58,281 nucleotides of DNA from Bacteroidales bacterium (lineage in GTDB: Bacteria > Bacteroidota > Bacteroidia > Bacteroidales > P3): NCBI GenBank assembly GCA_017613375.1, contig JAGADZ010000016.1, forward strand, positions 1 to 58,281, written 5' to 3'. Shown in pieces: positions 1 to 9,307 of this stretch. Both the position numbers and the translations under genes were made by a program. Under the pieces are notes generated by a model. The model worked only from the letters and a program-made list of their open reading frames with translations, was not told where the DNA came from and did not search any database. Position 1 is the first letter of the stretch; each line of letters begins with the position of its first letter.

Positions 1-2079
1 CTCTTCATCGAAAGGTGCGTCGTTTCTCACAGCTTCCATAGCCTCTTCGAAGAAAGGTTTCCATCGCAGATTCCAGTAGTAGTGCCGTAGCAGCCCGCCC
101 CACAGACGGTTGGCGTAGTCGTTCAGTACAGGGCCGCCCCATACGGTGAGTAGGGTGCGTGCTTGGGTCTCGTAGTATTTTTGAAGTTCTCGGTCTTCGC
201 CACCCCATGCACGGGCAGACTGGATCCAGTGGTAGAAATCAAACTCAGGCAGGTGGCTGAGTAGTACATCGGCATCGTTCACCAATCGTTTGGCTGCATT
301 GTAGGCTTTTTGCATCCCTTCGAGGTCCTTGTCTTTATAGGCTTGAGTGAAGGCGTTGCGGATATCCATGAAGTGGTTGCCCATCCACTGCGACAGGAGG
401 TTGACGATGTCATATTCATAGCCATACCGTTTCACAGGTTTTTTCATCAGCAGGCGGATGGCCTCCAACAAGTTGTCGTTGTTGTATGAATAGTAGGGCT
501 TGGTGTAGTAGGTGCCGTGCCCTTCGAAGTCGGGACGTGCGACCATCTGGGTCCCGAGACCGTAGAACGACCAGTCCTTGTATACGCTGTCGGCCAGCAG
601 ATGCCATGCCTTGCGGACATTGTCGTTAGCCTTGCCATAACGCATGTCGGCCCATTGTGTCACGAAATCTTCCGCCGTTGTTCCCCATATCGAGGCGAAG
701 AGGAATTCGTAAGTCTGGGGGCTGCAGTCGAATCCTTCCAATGTAGACCCTATGCCTGTCAGGTTGTTGTCGGAGTCGGACAGTGCCGACTGCAGTTTGC
801 GTTCTATCTCGTGGAGGTCGCCCACCAGCATGGTATTGCCTCCGAAATTGCCGAGGTAGCACCAGATGAACGGCTGCCCATAGAATCCTCTCGGTTTTGC
901 CGAACTGCTGTCGAGGGTGTTTCGCCAGACCTCTGTTTTCTCACAGAAATAGTCGAGCAGTACAAGACTGTCCTGCGGTACTGCGGTGAGGTAGGAGCGA
1001 AGCCTTTCGGGAGTCCATTGTTTGCGTTTGTAGTAGAACACCCAACTCATTTGAAGCCATCGGGCTTGGCTGTCCACAGCTTGCATCGAACGATAGATAT
1101 GCTCCGATACCGCTGCAAGGTAGTCAGGCTCCCATGACGGAGGATCCATCTCGTTGAAAGGATCGCAGCCGTATATATGGTCGGTTCCGTACAGTTTCTG
1201 TTGTTTTGACAGATAGCGTCGCTGTATGTCGGCGAACATCGGGTCGGTGGAATTGAGGAAACAGGTCGATTCAAATCCGCACCAGGGTGACAGATGCTTG
1301 ATGTCGGCCTCGGGGAACAGCTCTGCTATGCGTCGAGGCACATGGCCTGCAAAAGCGGGTAGCACGGGGGTCATGCCAAGGGCACGCTCACGTTCAAGTA
1401 TTTTCTTCTGCAGTTCTTTCTGTGCGTCAATCCACGATTGCGGCAGAGGCCCTCCAAAACCGTCGAGGTTGGCCATGCGGTGCCATGGAAGGTGGGCGGG
1501 TCCGGAGAAATAGGCGCGTATCTCTTCGTCGGTCATTCCCATCTCACGCCACACCTCTTGCCATACGGCCTCTTGTCCCGTAAGGGCCAGAGGCATGTTT
1601 ATCCCATTCAGCGCCATCCAGTCGATGAAGCGTTCCCATTGCGGCCACTGCCACCACACCATGGTGTATCCGTAGGTGCAGTAGTTGAGGAAGAAACGCT
1701 CCTGCGTCCGCGTGCATCCTCCCTCTTTGGATTCTGGTATGGGCCATTTCTTGGGTAGTTGGAGCGGATTGATGTCTCGCTTTGACCCGCGACCTTGCGG
1801 AGCGAACCATGACACATGCACTTTGGCATATTTGCGAAGGTAGTGGTTCAGCCCCACGGCCATACTGATGTCGTTGTTGCCGCAAATCAGTATTTCCTTG
1901 CCCCCAGGAGCTTTTTGATAATAAAAACTGTCGCAGGGCAAATCTCTCTTAATGAATACAAAATGGCTTGCCTCAGCCCCCAGCAGTCTCTGGGCAAGTT
2001 GCGTGACGGCTTCCTGCGACCATGTGCTTGTTGCCGACAGTATCAGCGTTGATAATATCAATAATGTACGTAATCTCAT
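1..2079 (-). CDS. Alpha-N-acetylglucosaminidase (GH89, NAGLU family), 3' end missing
   Basis: Open for 693 codons from an ATG at 2079 to the left edge without a stop, so the C-terminus lies outside the window. A signal peptide (about residues 1-21, ending TSTWSQ) predicts export to the periplasm or outer membrane. The body matches NAGLU: conserved W-rich stretch [18 protein letters not shown], then [12 protein letters not shown] with Glu at about 310, and [18 protein letters not shown] with Glu at about 448. These align with the two catalytic glutamates of the human enzyme (316 and 446). The family removes terminal alpha-GlcNAc from heparan-type glycans or mucin. A canonical Bacteroidota promoter lies 20 bp upstream. 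No neighbouring glycan genes are visible, so the natural substrate is open. Confidence 0.93.
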   Translation of the reverse strand, partial: MRLRTLLILSTLILSATSTWSQEAVTQLAQRLLGAEASHFVFIKRDLPCDSFYYQKAPGGKEILICGNNDISMAVGLNHYLRKYAKVHVSWFAPQGRGSKRDINPLQLPKKWPIPESKEGGCTRTQERFFLNYCTYGYTMVWWQWPQWERFIDWMALNGINMPLALTGQEAVWQEVWREMGMTDEEIRAYFSGPAHLPWHRMANLDGFGGPLPQSWIDAQKELQKKILERERALGMTPVLPAFAGHVPRRIAELFPEADIKHLSPWCGFESTCFLNSTDPMFADIQRRYLSKQQKLYGTDHIYGCDPFNEMDPPSWEPDYLAAVSEHIYRSMQAVDSQARWLQMSWVFYYKRKQWTPERLRSYLTAVPQDSLVLLDYFCEKTEVWRNTLDSSSAKPRGFYGQPFIWCYLGNFGGNTMLVGDLHEIERKLQSALSDSDNNLTGIGSTLEGFDCSPQTYEFLFASIWGTTAEDFVTQWADMRYGKANDNVRKAWHLLADSVYKDWSFYGLGTQMVARPDFEGHGTYYTKPYYSYNNDNLLEAIRLLMKKPVKRYGYEYDIVNLLSQWMGNHFMDIRNAFTQAYKDKDLEGMQKAYNAAKRLVNDADVLLSHLPEFDFYHWIQSARAWGGEDRELQKYYETQARTLLTVWGGPVLNDYANRLWGGLLRHYYWNLRWKPFFEEAMEAVRNDAPFDEE

Positions 2080-2098
2080 ATTTGTCTGTTTGCAATTG

Positions 2099-2130
2099 CA
2101 AAAATACTATTTTTCTGTGACGTGGTCAAA
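2099..2130 (-). promoter_or_regulatory. Bacteroidota-type promoter of the GH89 gene
   Basis: On the minus strand there is TTTG (2127-2130), a 20-bp spacer, and TATTTTTG (2099-2106). This matches the Bacteroides sigma-ABfr consensus TTTG / TAnnTTTG exactly, with usual spacing. Transcription would start about 13 nt before the ATG at 2079, giving a very short leader. Confidence 0.75.
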
Positions 2131-2134
2131 TTTA

Positions 2135-2195
2135 TTGTGTCATTTTTGTTTGTAACACTACTGTTTTGTGTCATTTTGTCAGATATTTACGTTTG
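2135..2195 (+). promoter_or_regulatory. clpB promoter with a 15-bp direct repeat
   Basis: TTTG (2165-2168), a 19-bp spacer and TACGTTTG (2188-2195) fit the Bacteroidota promoter consensus and give a leader of roughly 45 nt before the clpB ATG. Two near-identical 15-mers, TTGTGTCATTTTTGT at 2135 and TTGTGTCATTTTGTC at 2166, lie 31 bp apart; the second overlaps the -33 box and contains TGTCA-TTT-TGTCA. Such a placement suggests a regulator binding site; heat-stress control is inference from the gene. Confidence 0.6.
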
Positions 2196-2244
2196 GAGCC
2201 TATTTTGTTGTGACTATTTTTCAGAAAGGAGTAATAATAAAACC

Positions 2245-4881
2245 ATGAACCTGAATAATTTTACAATCAAAGCACAAGAATCGGTACAAAAAGCAGCGGA
2301 GATAGCTCAGGCACATCAGCATCCGAGCGTCGACACTGTTCATCTGTTGAAGGGGTTGCTTAGCGAGGATGAGAACGTCACACCTTATCTCTTGAAAAAA
2401 ATGGAGGTCAATATCCCGCGTCTTTCGCAGGCTGTCGACGCCCAACTACAGTCTCTGCCACGTGTGAGCGGAGGAAGCCAATATGCAAGCAATGACCTTA
2501 ATAATACATTTGTTAAGGCTCAGCAGACTGCTACGGAGATGGGCGACGAGTTCGTCTCTGTGGAGCACCTGTTGATAGGACTTGTCAACGGTCGCGACAA
2601 CATAGCAAGGCTTCTCAAGGATGCCGGGGCATCCGACAAGCAGCTCCGTGCCGCCATCGCGGACCTCCGCAAGGGTAGCAAAGTGGGCAGCCAGACTGCC
2701 GAGGACACTTTCAACGCACTGAATAAATATGCAAAAAACCTTAACCAACTGGCTCAAAGCGGCAAACTTGACCCTGTCATCGGTCGTGACGAGGAGATAC
2801 GTCGTGTGTTGCAGATTCTGAGCCGCCGTACAAAAAACAATCCTATCCTTATCGGCGAACCCGGCGTGGGTAAGACGGCAATAGCCGAAGGAATTGCACA
2901 CCGTATCGTCAGCGGAGATGTTCCGGAGAACCTGAAGAGCAAAACTCTCTACTCTCTTGATATGGGTGCCATGATAGCTGGAGCAAAGTACAAGGGGGAA
3001 TTCGAGGAGAGACTCAAGAGTGTCATCCGCGAAATCAATGAATCCGACGGCGATATCATCCTTTTCATCGATGAGATTCATACCCTTGTCGGCGCCGGCG
3101 GTGGCGAGGGTGCCATGGATGCCGCCAATATCCTGAAACCGGCCCTTGCACGTGGCGAATTGCGTGCTATAGGTGCTACAACATTGACAGAATACCAGAA
3201 ATATTTCGAGAAAGACAAGGCTCTTGAACGTCGTTTCCAGAGTGTGCTCATCGACGAACCGGACGTCGCGGACACTATCTCTATTCTTCGTGGTCTTAAG
3301 GAACGCTACGAGGTGCACCACAAGGTGCGTATTAAGGATGAGGCTATCATCGCCGCTGCCGAATTGAGCAACCGCTATATCAGCGACCGTTTCCTGCCGG
3401 ACAAGGCCATAGACCTTATCGACGAGGCTGCTGCCAAACTGCGTATGGAGATAGACTCTGTGCCGGAGGAACTCGATGAGATAGAACGCAAGATCCGTCA
3501 GCTCGAAATTGAACGGGAGGCTATCAGCCGTGAGAACGAGCATAGCGACACTCTTGACACTGAATCGCAGCAGGCCAACAGCGACAAACTTAACCGTATC
3601 GGTCACGAGATTGGTGAACTGACAGAAGAACGGGACCAGATGAAGGCCCGTTGGCAAAATGAGAAGAATGTCGTGGAGTCCATACAATCAGAAGTCAAGA
3701 ATATTGAAAGCTATAAATTCGAGGCGGAACAGGCCGAACGGCAAGGTGACTACGGCAAGGTGGCGGAACTGCGCTACGGACGTATCAAGGAGGCCGAAAA
3801 GCATGTGGAGGATTTGAAACTTCAACTCCGTACAATGCAGGCCGACAATGCGATGATTAACGAAGAGGTCGACAGCGAACAGATAGCCGAGGTCGTGAGC
3901 AAATGGACGGGAATTCCCGTCACCCGTATGATGCAGAGCGAACGCGACAAACTGCTTCATCTCGAAGAACAGCTGCATAAACGTGTTGTCGGACAGAACG
4001 AAGCCATCGAGACTATCGCCAATGCAATACGCCGTAACCGTACAGGCCTTAGCGACGGCAAACGGCCTATAGGCAGTTTCATATTTCTCGGCACCACAGG
4101 TGTCGGCAAGACGGAACTGGCAAAGGCTTAGGCCGAGGTGCTGTTCGACGACGAGAATATGATGGTGCGTATCGATATGTCGGAGTATCAGGAACGCCAC
4201 AGTGTCAGCCGTCTCATAGGAGCGCCTCCGGGATATGTGGGCTACGACGAAAGCGGACAACTCACCGAGGCGGTACGTCGCAAACCATACAGTATAGTCC
4301 TTTTCGACGAGATAGAGAAGGCTCATCCCGATGTGTTCAATATACTGCTTCAGGTGCTAGAGGACGGCCGTCTGACGGATAACAAGGGCCGTATAGCCGA
4401 TTTTAAGAACACGATTATTATTATGACGTCAAATATTGGTAGCAACATCATCCACGAGCGTATGAGCGATGTTATGAACATCAACGACTACACCATCGAG
4501 AAAACAAAGAATGATGTCTTGGAGCTGCTGAAACAGAATATGCGACCTGAGTTCCTGAACCGTATTGACGAGATTATCATGTTCCGCCCGTTGAGCAAGA
4601 AACAGATTCGCGAGGTTGTACGCATACAGCTTGACATTGTGGCCAAAATGCTTGAGAAGAACGAGATTCTTATCAGCGCTACGGACGAGGCTGTCAATCA
4701 CCTGGCCGATATTGGCTTTGACCCTGCAATGGGAGCCCGTCCTGTCAAACGAGTTATTCAGCGTCAGATTCTCAACGAATTGTCACGTCAGATACTGGAA
4801 GAAAAAATACACACCGGTGAGAATATTATTATCGATGTCATCGACGACCAGTTCGTCTTCTACAATTCGAGCATGAAATGA
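2245..4881 (+). pseudogene. clpB: ClpB disaggregase interrupted by one in-frame amber codon
   Basis: The start at 2245 ([13 protein letters not shown]) follows an AAAGGAG box and matches ClpB; the upstream extension in this frame does not. The gene would encode 878 residues: ClpN domain, first AAA domain with Walker A GEPGVGKT (about 204-211), a coiled-coil middle domain (about 410-530), and a second AAA domain with Walker A GTTGVGKT. Codon 629 is TAG (4129-4131), three residues after the second Walker A lysine-threonine, where homologues have Leu (KALAEVLFD). The same frame then continues perfectly through Walker B VLFDEIEKAHPD to the normal end. One T-to-A change (TTG to TAG) explains it. 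A GTG at 4138 could restart but has no clear ribosome site. ClpB rescues aggregates with DnaK; the truncated form would lose the second ATPase motor. It could be a real mutation, strain variation or a sequence error. Confidence 0.93.
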
Positions 4882-4883
4882 TA

Positions 4884-4917
4884 GAACAGGGCGGCCATCA
4901 GCCGCCCTGTTCTTTTT
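4884..4917 (+). terminator. Rho-independent terminator of clpB
   Basis: A perfect 12-bp GC-rich stem (4884-4895 with 4901-4912, arms GAACAGGGCGGC and its complement) with loop CATCA is followed by TTTTT. It lies 2 nt after the clpB stop. Confidence 0.9.
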
Positions 4918-4922
4918 ATCTT

Positions 4923-5627
4923 TTACAGTAAAAAAGGTTCGGTAACAGTTCTGTATTCTGTCGAATAGCTATTGTCTGTGTTGCGGAGACAAAAGGAATA
5001 AGGTTTGACGGATAATGGAGAACGTATAACGGAGAATTGCAGAATTGTTCGCTTTGGTGGGTCGTCGTGGTGGTTGCAGATATTGGTCTGCCGGTGGAGA
5101 AACATCTCGCTTTCAAGGGCTGCTGTTGTTGCCTTTGAAAACTCGGATATGGGAAGAATGATTGACAGTGTTCCGTTAGGGGATAGTAGTTGACGGGAGT
5201 ATGAGAATAGTTCGTTTAGTGAGAGAGTGTCGTCGTGACGTGCTATTCGTCTGCGAAGGTCTGTGTTACGCAGTGAGTTTGAAAAATAGGGCGGGTTTGA
5301 GATTATCAGGTCGTAAGAGGTGTGTGACTGACCGGCGAATTCTTGCAGGGTGATGTTATTTGCGTCAAGTCGGTCGCTCCATCGGGATTTGGCAAAGTTG
5401 GCAGCGGCTACTTCAATAGTTTCGGTGTCAATATCTATTGCGGTTATTTGGGCATTGGGGAAACGTTGTGCCATCATCAGGGCCAGGATGCCGCATCCTG
5501 TCCCTACATCCAGAATTCTGGACGTCATTTTTTTTGGTTCCACCATCGCCCCTAATAGAATGGCATCGTTACCAACTTTCATAGTGGCTCCGCTATCTTC
5601 AATAGAGAATTCCTTTAAATAAAACAT
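4923..5627 (-). CDS. trmN6: tRNA1(Val) (adenine-37-N6)-methyltransferase
   Basis: A Rossmann-fold SAM methyltransferase of 234 residues. It begins MFYLKEFSIEDSGATMKVG, the family hallmark; a 25-residue upstream extension in the same frame is AT-rich and repetitive, so ATG 5627 is preferred. The SAM-binding ILDVGTGCGILALMMAQR is near residue 42 and the catalytic NPPYF motif near 128 is typical of N6-adenine methyltransferases. The YfiC/TrmN6 family methylates A37 of tRNA-Val. It stands alone, facing clpB tail to tail, with the exbD terminator upstream. Confidence 0.9.
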   Translation of the reverse strand: MFYLKEFSIEDSGATMKVGNDAILLGAMVEPKKMTSRILDVGTGCGILALMMAQRFPNAQITAIDIDTETIEVAAANFAKSRWSDRLDANNITLQEFAGQSHTSYDLIISNPPYFSNSLRNTDLRRRIARHDDTLSLNELFSYSRQLLSPNGTLSIILPISEFSKATTAALESEMFLHRQTNICNHHDDPPKRTILQFSVIRSPLSVKPYSFCLRNTDNSYSTEYRTVTEPFLL

Positions 5628-5700
5628 TTGAAAACTATGACGAAGACGAAAACTTAGACGAAAACTTTTTTCTTTAAACTTCGCAAAAAAAAAATTATAC

Positions 5701-5734
5701 AAAAAAACTGCTGTACAGATGCACAGCAGTTTTT
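5701..5734 (-). terminator. Terminator of the exbBD operon
   Basis: Read leftward, stem ACTGCTGT/ACAGCAGT (5723-5730 with 5707-5714), extended by flanking A:T pairs, loop of 8, followed by a run of T. It sits 21 nt after the last exbD stop. Confidence 0.85.
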
Positions 5735-5754
5735 CTCGCTTTTGTATAATGCCT

Positions 5755-6222
5755 TTATTTTGCTTCTTTTGCTGCGTTATAGAAGATCTTCAATGCACTT
5801 GAAGCACGCAGTTCTTGTTTGATATCGCTAATCAAACCCATCTTAACCTTTCCGTCTGCTTTGATGGCGAAGGTTAAAAGAAGCTTGTCTTGATCGGAAC
5901 GAGCGTTTTTCTCTAGCTCTACGAACTGTCTGATGTCGGAAACATCGGCAATTTGGTCATTAAGCTGGATACGAGGCTCGGTACCATACTTTGCAGCATA
6001 GTTGTCCATAGGGACACCGATATTGATGTAGCTTACAAGGTTCTTTTTTTCCAGTTTGGTTACTTCAGAACCCCTCGGCGGGTTGATTTTTATAAACAGA
6101 GTGCTTTCACGCATGGTGGTGATGACCATAAAGAAGAAGAGCAGCATGAAGATAATATCGGACATGGAACCCATGTTCAGTCCGGGAGTACCTTTGTCAT
6201 TTTTTTGTTTAAAACGTGCCAT
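5755..6222 (-). CDS. exbD: ExbD/TolR biopolymer transporter (second copy)
   Basis: 155 residues. The short cytoplasmic N-terminus is followed by NMGSMSDIIFMLLFFFMVITT (about 16-36), the single transmembrane helix with the conserved proton-path Asp of ExbD/TolR (SD at about 21-22). The rest is a periplasmic domain. It works with ExbB to couple proton flow to TonB-dependent outer-membrane uptake or Tol-Pal function. Its start codon overlaps the stop of the preceding exbD (TAATG), so translation is coupled. Confidence 0.88.
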   Translation of the reverse strand: MARFKQKNDKGTPGLNMGSMSDIIFMLLFFFMVITTMRESTLFIKINPPRGSEVTKLEKKNLVSYINIGVPMDNYAAKYGTEPRIQLNDQIADVSDIRQFVELEKNARSDQDKLLLTFAIKADGKVKMGLISDIKQELRASSALKIFYNAAKEAK

Positions 6223-6797
6223 TATTTTCCTCCTCCTTTATTTGCAGGTTCGGCCTCGGAGATAGCGACAGGTATAGCCTTGCCGATAGCTTCGCGACGA
6301 GCCTCGTCTAAGTCATTGTAAGCTTTGTGAAATTTCTCTCTTGCCAGTTCGTCACGCAACTCGTTGATGGCAGCAGTTAACTCATTCTGTACACGGAAAT
6401 ACATGTCGTATGAGGTACCACGGTCATTCTGTAACGAGATGACACCTTTAGTCACAGGATAGACTCCAATGAATTCTATCTGTGTGGGATTCTTTTCAGG
6501 CAGGTCTGGACGATCCAGAGGATTGCTGAAGAATTCCTTGGCTCTCTCTTTCAACAAACTAATGTCTCCGACTTCCTTGTTGAAAAGAATACGGTCATTA
6601 CGGTTGATCTTAACTTGGAATATGTTGCGTTCACGAACTTCTGGCGGCTGAAAATCCGGCGGCAGCGGCGGTGGCAGACGCCGAGCGATACCCATATCCG
6701 TGTTGATGCTGGATACCATCAGGAAGAAGGCCAGCAACAAGAACGAGATGTCGGACATCGCGCTTGTATTTAAACCAGGAGTTGCTCTTTTAGCCAT
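6222..6797 (-). CDS. exbD: ExbD/TolR biopolymer transporter (first copy)
   Basis: 191 residues. N-terminal TPGLNTSAMSDISFLLLAFFLM holds the transmembrane helix with the conserved Asp, then a proline-rich link (RRLPPPLPPDFQPPE, about 40-54) and a periplasmic domain longer than in the second copy, with a charged C-terminus ending NKGGGK. Paired, non-identical ExbD genes after one ExbB are common in Bacteroidota. The order here is exbB, 4-TM protein, exbD, exbD; no tonB is next to them, so the energised partner is unknown. Confidence 0.88.
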   Translation of the reverse strand: MAKRATPGLNTSAMSDISFLLLAFFLMVSSINTDMGIARRLPPPLPPDFQPPEVRERNIFQVKINRNDRILFNKEVGDISLLKERAKEFFSNPLDRPDLPEKNPTQIEFIGVYPVTKGVISLQNDRGTSYDMYFRVQNELTAAINELRDELAREKFHKAYNDLDEARREAIGKAIPVAISEAEPANKGGGK

Positions 6798-6803
6798 AAC
6801 TAT

Positions 6804-7232
6804 TTATTTTTTTAAAAGTTTTGATACTAAAGGCCATACAATCATCACAGCCAATGCCCCGACAACGGTGAAGTAAGTCGTGTAGCATGCTCCGGCGATA
6901 AATTTCGCGGTGACTGCACTTGTATTGTATCTGTTCAGGAATAATTCCGGCATTGTATCGCCCATCGCAAGCAGAAAAGCAGCACCAAGGACCACGATTA
7001 TTGCAATGGCGAAAATGACAGTCTTTTTTACCTTGTCTTTCAGACTGTATATTCCAAAAGCAATCCAAATCGCAAGACTTAATAAAATGTAGCAAATCAA
7101 TACCCAGAATGCAACATCAAACATTGCACCGAACTTGGCCTGGTTGGCTGCAAACAGTATGGCGCATACCGATACCAAAATGGCAACAGCAAGGCTGATT
7201 ATTATTGTTATCTTTTTTAATTTCTCTAACAT
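6804..7232 (-). CDS. Four-helix membrane protein of the ExbBD operon
   Basis: 142 residues with four predicted transmembrane helices (about 9-29, 36-62, 70-89, 113-136) and short loops. It is not an ExbB or ExbD by sequence. It lies between exbB and the first exbD with small gaps, so it is probably made with the motor and may be an accessory subunit. No family-level function is known to me. Confidence 0.75.
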   Translation of the reverse strand: MLEKLKKITIIISLAVAILVSVCAILFAANQAKFGAMFDVAFWVLICYILLSLAIWIAFGIYSLKDKVKKTVIFAIAIIVVLGAAFLLAMGDTMPELFLNRYNTSAVTAKFIAGACYTTYFTVVGALAVMIVWPLVSKLLKK

Positions 7233-7282
7233 AACGTAAGGATTAAAAGGTTAGTAACTTAATTATCTATATCCTTACACTA

Positions 7283-8119
7283 TTATTTGCGATTCTTAAT
7301 GAGGATGTCCATGAAAGTGATGGAACCATCTTCCATTTGAGAAACGAGGCTCTCGATTTTGGTGAGGATGTAGTTGTAGAAAATCTGAAGGATGATAGCG
7401 ACGACAAGACCGAAAATGGTCGTCAACAGAGCCACTTTCATACCACCGGCAACGACGGTCGGGCTGATATCACCAGCTTTCTCGATGTCATCAAATGCCT
7501 TGACCATACCAATAACGGTACCGAGGAATCCGAATGAAGGAGCCAGTGCGATGAAAAGGGCAATCCATGTCAGGTTGGCCTCGAGACGTGCCATCTGTAC
7601 ACCACCGTAGGAGGTGACGGCTTTCTCGACATTTTCAAGACCTTCGTCAATACGGTCAAGACCCTGATAGAAGATGCTGGCAACAGGACCGCGAGTGTTG
7701 CGGCAGAGTTCCTTTGCTGCAGCATAGTCGCCTTTCTGTACATTGCCTTCAATGCCTTCGAGAAGTCTATTGACATTTGTTGTTGCCATGTTAAGATAAA
7801 TGATACGCTCGATAACGAGTGCCATACCGAGGATGAGGCAGAGGAGCACGGGGGTCATCCAGCCTGCACCACCTTGTATGTATTTTTCTTTCAAAACCTC
7901 ATGGAATGATTTGGCTTCTACTGCTTCATCTTTGACAGCATTTTCTTGCTCTGTGGTAGCGGCAGTAGCAGTGGAATCATTTACAACAGCTGCAGAATCT
8001 TTGTTGACTTGCTCAGTGCTGGGGGCGTTGTTGGCGGCCGGCTGCTGAGCCATAACACTGTTGAGATTGGTGAATGTCAATAATCCAATTACTGACATTA
8101 AAGCAATTACTTTTTTCAT
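7283..8119 (-). CDS. exbB: ExbB/TolQ/MotA-family proton channel
   Basis: 278 residues. A cleavable signal peptide (1-24, ending NSVMAQ) is followed by a low-complexity, Ala/Thr/Asn-rich periplasmic stretch (25-70), then the MotA/TolQ/ExbB core with helices at about 87-109, 180-202 and 225-250. The signature ALAPSFGFLGTVIGMVKAFDDI (about 192-213) is typical. It assembles with the two ExbD proteins downstream. Bacteroidota ExbB often carry such an extended N-terminus. Confidence 0.9.
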   Translation of the reverse strand: MKKVIALMSVIGLLTFTNLNSVMAQQPAANNAPSTEQVNKDSAAVVNDSTATAATTEQENAVKDEAVEAKSFHEVLKEKYIQGGAGWMTPVLLCLILGMALVIERIIYLNMATTNVNRLLEGIEGNVQKGDYAAAKELCRNTRGPVASIFYQGLDRIDEGLENVEKAVTSYGGVQMARLEANLTWIALFIALAPSFGFLGTVIGMVKAFDDIEKAGDISPTVVAGGMKVALLTTIFGLVVAIILQIFYNYILTKIESLVSQMEDGSITFMDILIKNRK

Positions 8120-8183
8120 GATTTTTTTTACTGTGTTAATTATTAATTAGTTAATTTAATTTTTGTCGTATACAATACAAATG

Positions 8184-8191
8184 CAAATTTA
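8184..8191 (-). promoter_or_regulatory. -7 box of the exbB promoter
   Basis: TAAATTTG on the minus strand, 65 bp before the exbB ATG; TTTC (8211-8214) lies 19 bp upstream as a weak -33 box. The rest of 8120-8307 is AT-rich and contains no gene. Confidence 0.6.
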
Positions 8192-8307
8192 GTAATATAA
8201 TTGCAATTGAGAAAGCTTTTTTCCTTTTTTTTTTGTTTTGTTTTTGAAGAAATAATATAAGTTCTTATTTTTTAGTAATATAAGTTTTGTGATATTATTG
8301 GGTGTTT

Positions 8308-9282
8308 CTATACTTTCCTATCCAGTAGTTTTGCGGCTATCTGACGTAACGCCGTCTTGTTTGTTTCGGGCCTTTTTATAGTCAACAAGGATTGCTCTGC
8401 AGTGGCATGCATCTCACTGATTGTTTTTTCAATAGAGCTCTTTATGTCAAGAGATGCATATATATTTAGGACTTCTTGTATCTTCCCTGTGGGATTGTTT
8501 GGCGTCTCGGAAAAAAGTCTGCGGAGTTTCTGCCTCTGCTCTGTGTCGCCTTTTTCCAATGCGGTAAGGTAGAGAATGGTTTTTTTGTTGTCTTTGATGT
8601 CGGTGCCTGTCTCTTTGCCGAAAGTGGCGACGTCTCCGTAGGCATCTAACAAATCGTCACGTAATTGGAAAGCCAGTCCGATTGCAATTCCGAAATTATA
8701 TAGATTCTCTATGTCCTCGGAAGGAGCATTGGCATAGAGTGCGCCGATTTTTAATGCACTGGCCAACAGTACGGCGGTTTTCAGCCGTATCATCTGCATG
8801 TATTCTTCTATACTTACATCGTCACGTGTCTCAAAATCCATGTCGTATTGCTGTCCTTCGCATATCTCCATGCTTGTTTTCTCAAATGTCCTAAGAATTT
8901 CAAGCAGATTGACATGCGGCTTTTTCAGGAAATAACGCCACGCAAGGATGTTCATGGCATCTCCTGACAGGATGGCTGTGTTCTCGTCCCATTTACGGTA
9001 TACGGTGGGCTTCCCTCTGCGTATGGGGGACTTGTCCATAAGGTCGTCGTGCAAGAGCGTGAAATTGTGAAAGGTCTCGACGCCGATTGCAGCATGGGCG
9101 GCATCTTCAATGTCGCCTCCGAACAGGTCCGTTGCGGCTAAAAGCAAGGTGGGACGTATACGTTTGCCTCCTAAGGAGAGGGTATAGGCTATGGGTTCGT
9201 AGAGTCGCTTGGGTTCGCTGACGAATTCTTCATTTTCGAAGAGACTCTGCACTTTTTTGAATAATTCTTCAAGGGTATACAT
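8308..9282 (-). CDS. Polyprenyl diphosphate synthase (trans-IPPS)
   Basis: 324 residues from ATG 9282; an alternative in-frame start 42 nt upstream would overlap tamL. First Asp-rich motif LLHDDLMD (D79-D83) followed by RRGKPT, and second LRDDLLDAYGD, both Mg-diphosphate sites of head-to-tail isoprenyl synthases; SLGGKRIRP near 37 binds IPP. It elongates farnesyl or geranylgeranyl diphosphate for quinones or carrier lipids. Phe five residues before the first motif hints at a shorter product, but chain length cannot be fixed here. It is the last gene of the envelope operon. Confidence 0.88.
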   Translation of the reverse strand: MYTLEELFKKVQSLFENEEFVSEPKRLYEPIAYTLSLGGKRIRPTLLLAATDLFGGDIEDAAHAAIGVETFHNFTLLHDDLMDKSPIRRGKPTVYRKWDENTAILSGDAMNILAWRYFLKKPHVNLLEILRTFEKTSMEICEGQQYDMDFETRDDVSIEEYMQMIRLKTAVLLASALKIGALYANAPSEDIENLYNFGIAIGLAFQLRDDLLDAYGDVATFGKETGTDIKDNKKTILYLTALEKGDTEQRQKLRRLFSETPNNPTGKIQEVLNIYASLDIKSSIEKTISEMHATAEQSLLTIKRPETNKTALRQIAAKLLDRKV

Positions 9283-9307
9283 TTCGTTGTGTGTTTTCAG
9301 AGCGTTT

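Noticed and set aside
517-1137. 206-codon plus-strand frame in the GH89 region
   Set aside because: The minus strand encodes an unmistakable GH89 enzyme across the same bases; this is its shadow.
2446-3687. 413-codon frame antisense to clpB
   Set aside because: It lies wholly within the conserved clpB coding region, its product has no recognisable domain, and such frames arise from codon bias on the opposite strand.
4129-4131. TAG recoded as an amino acid
   Set aside because: Several complete genes here end in TAG with the next gene close behind (for example at 36754, 32599 and 29742), and only clpB has an internal TAG.
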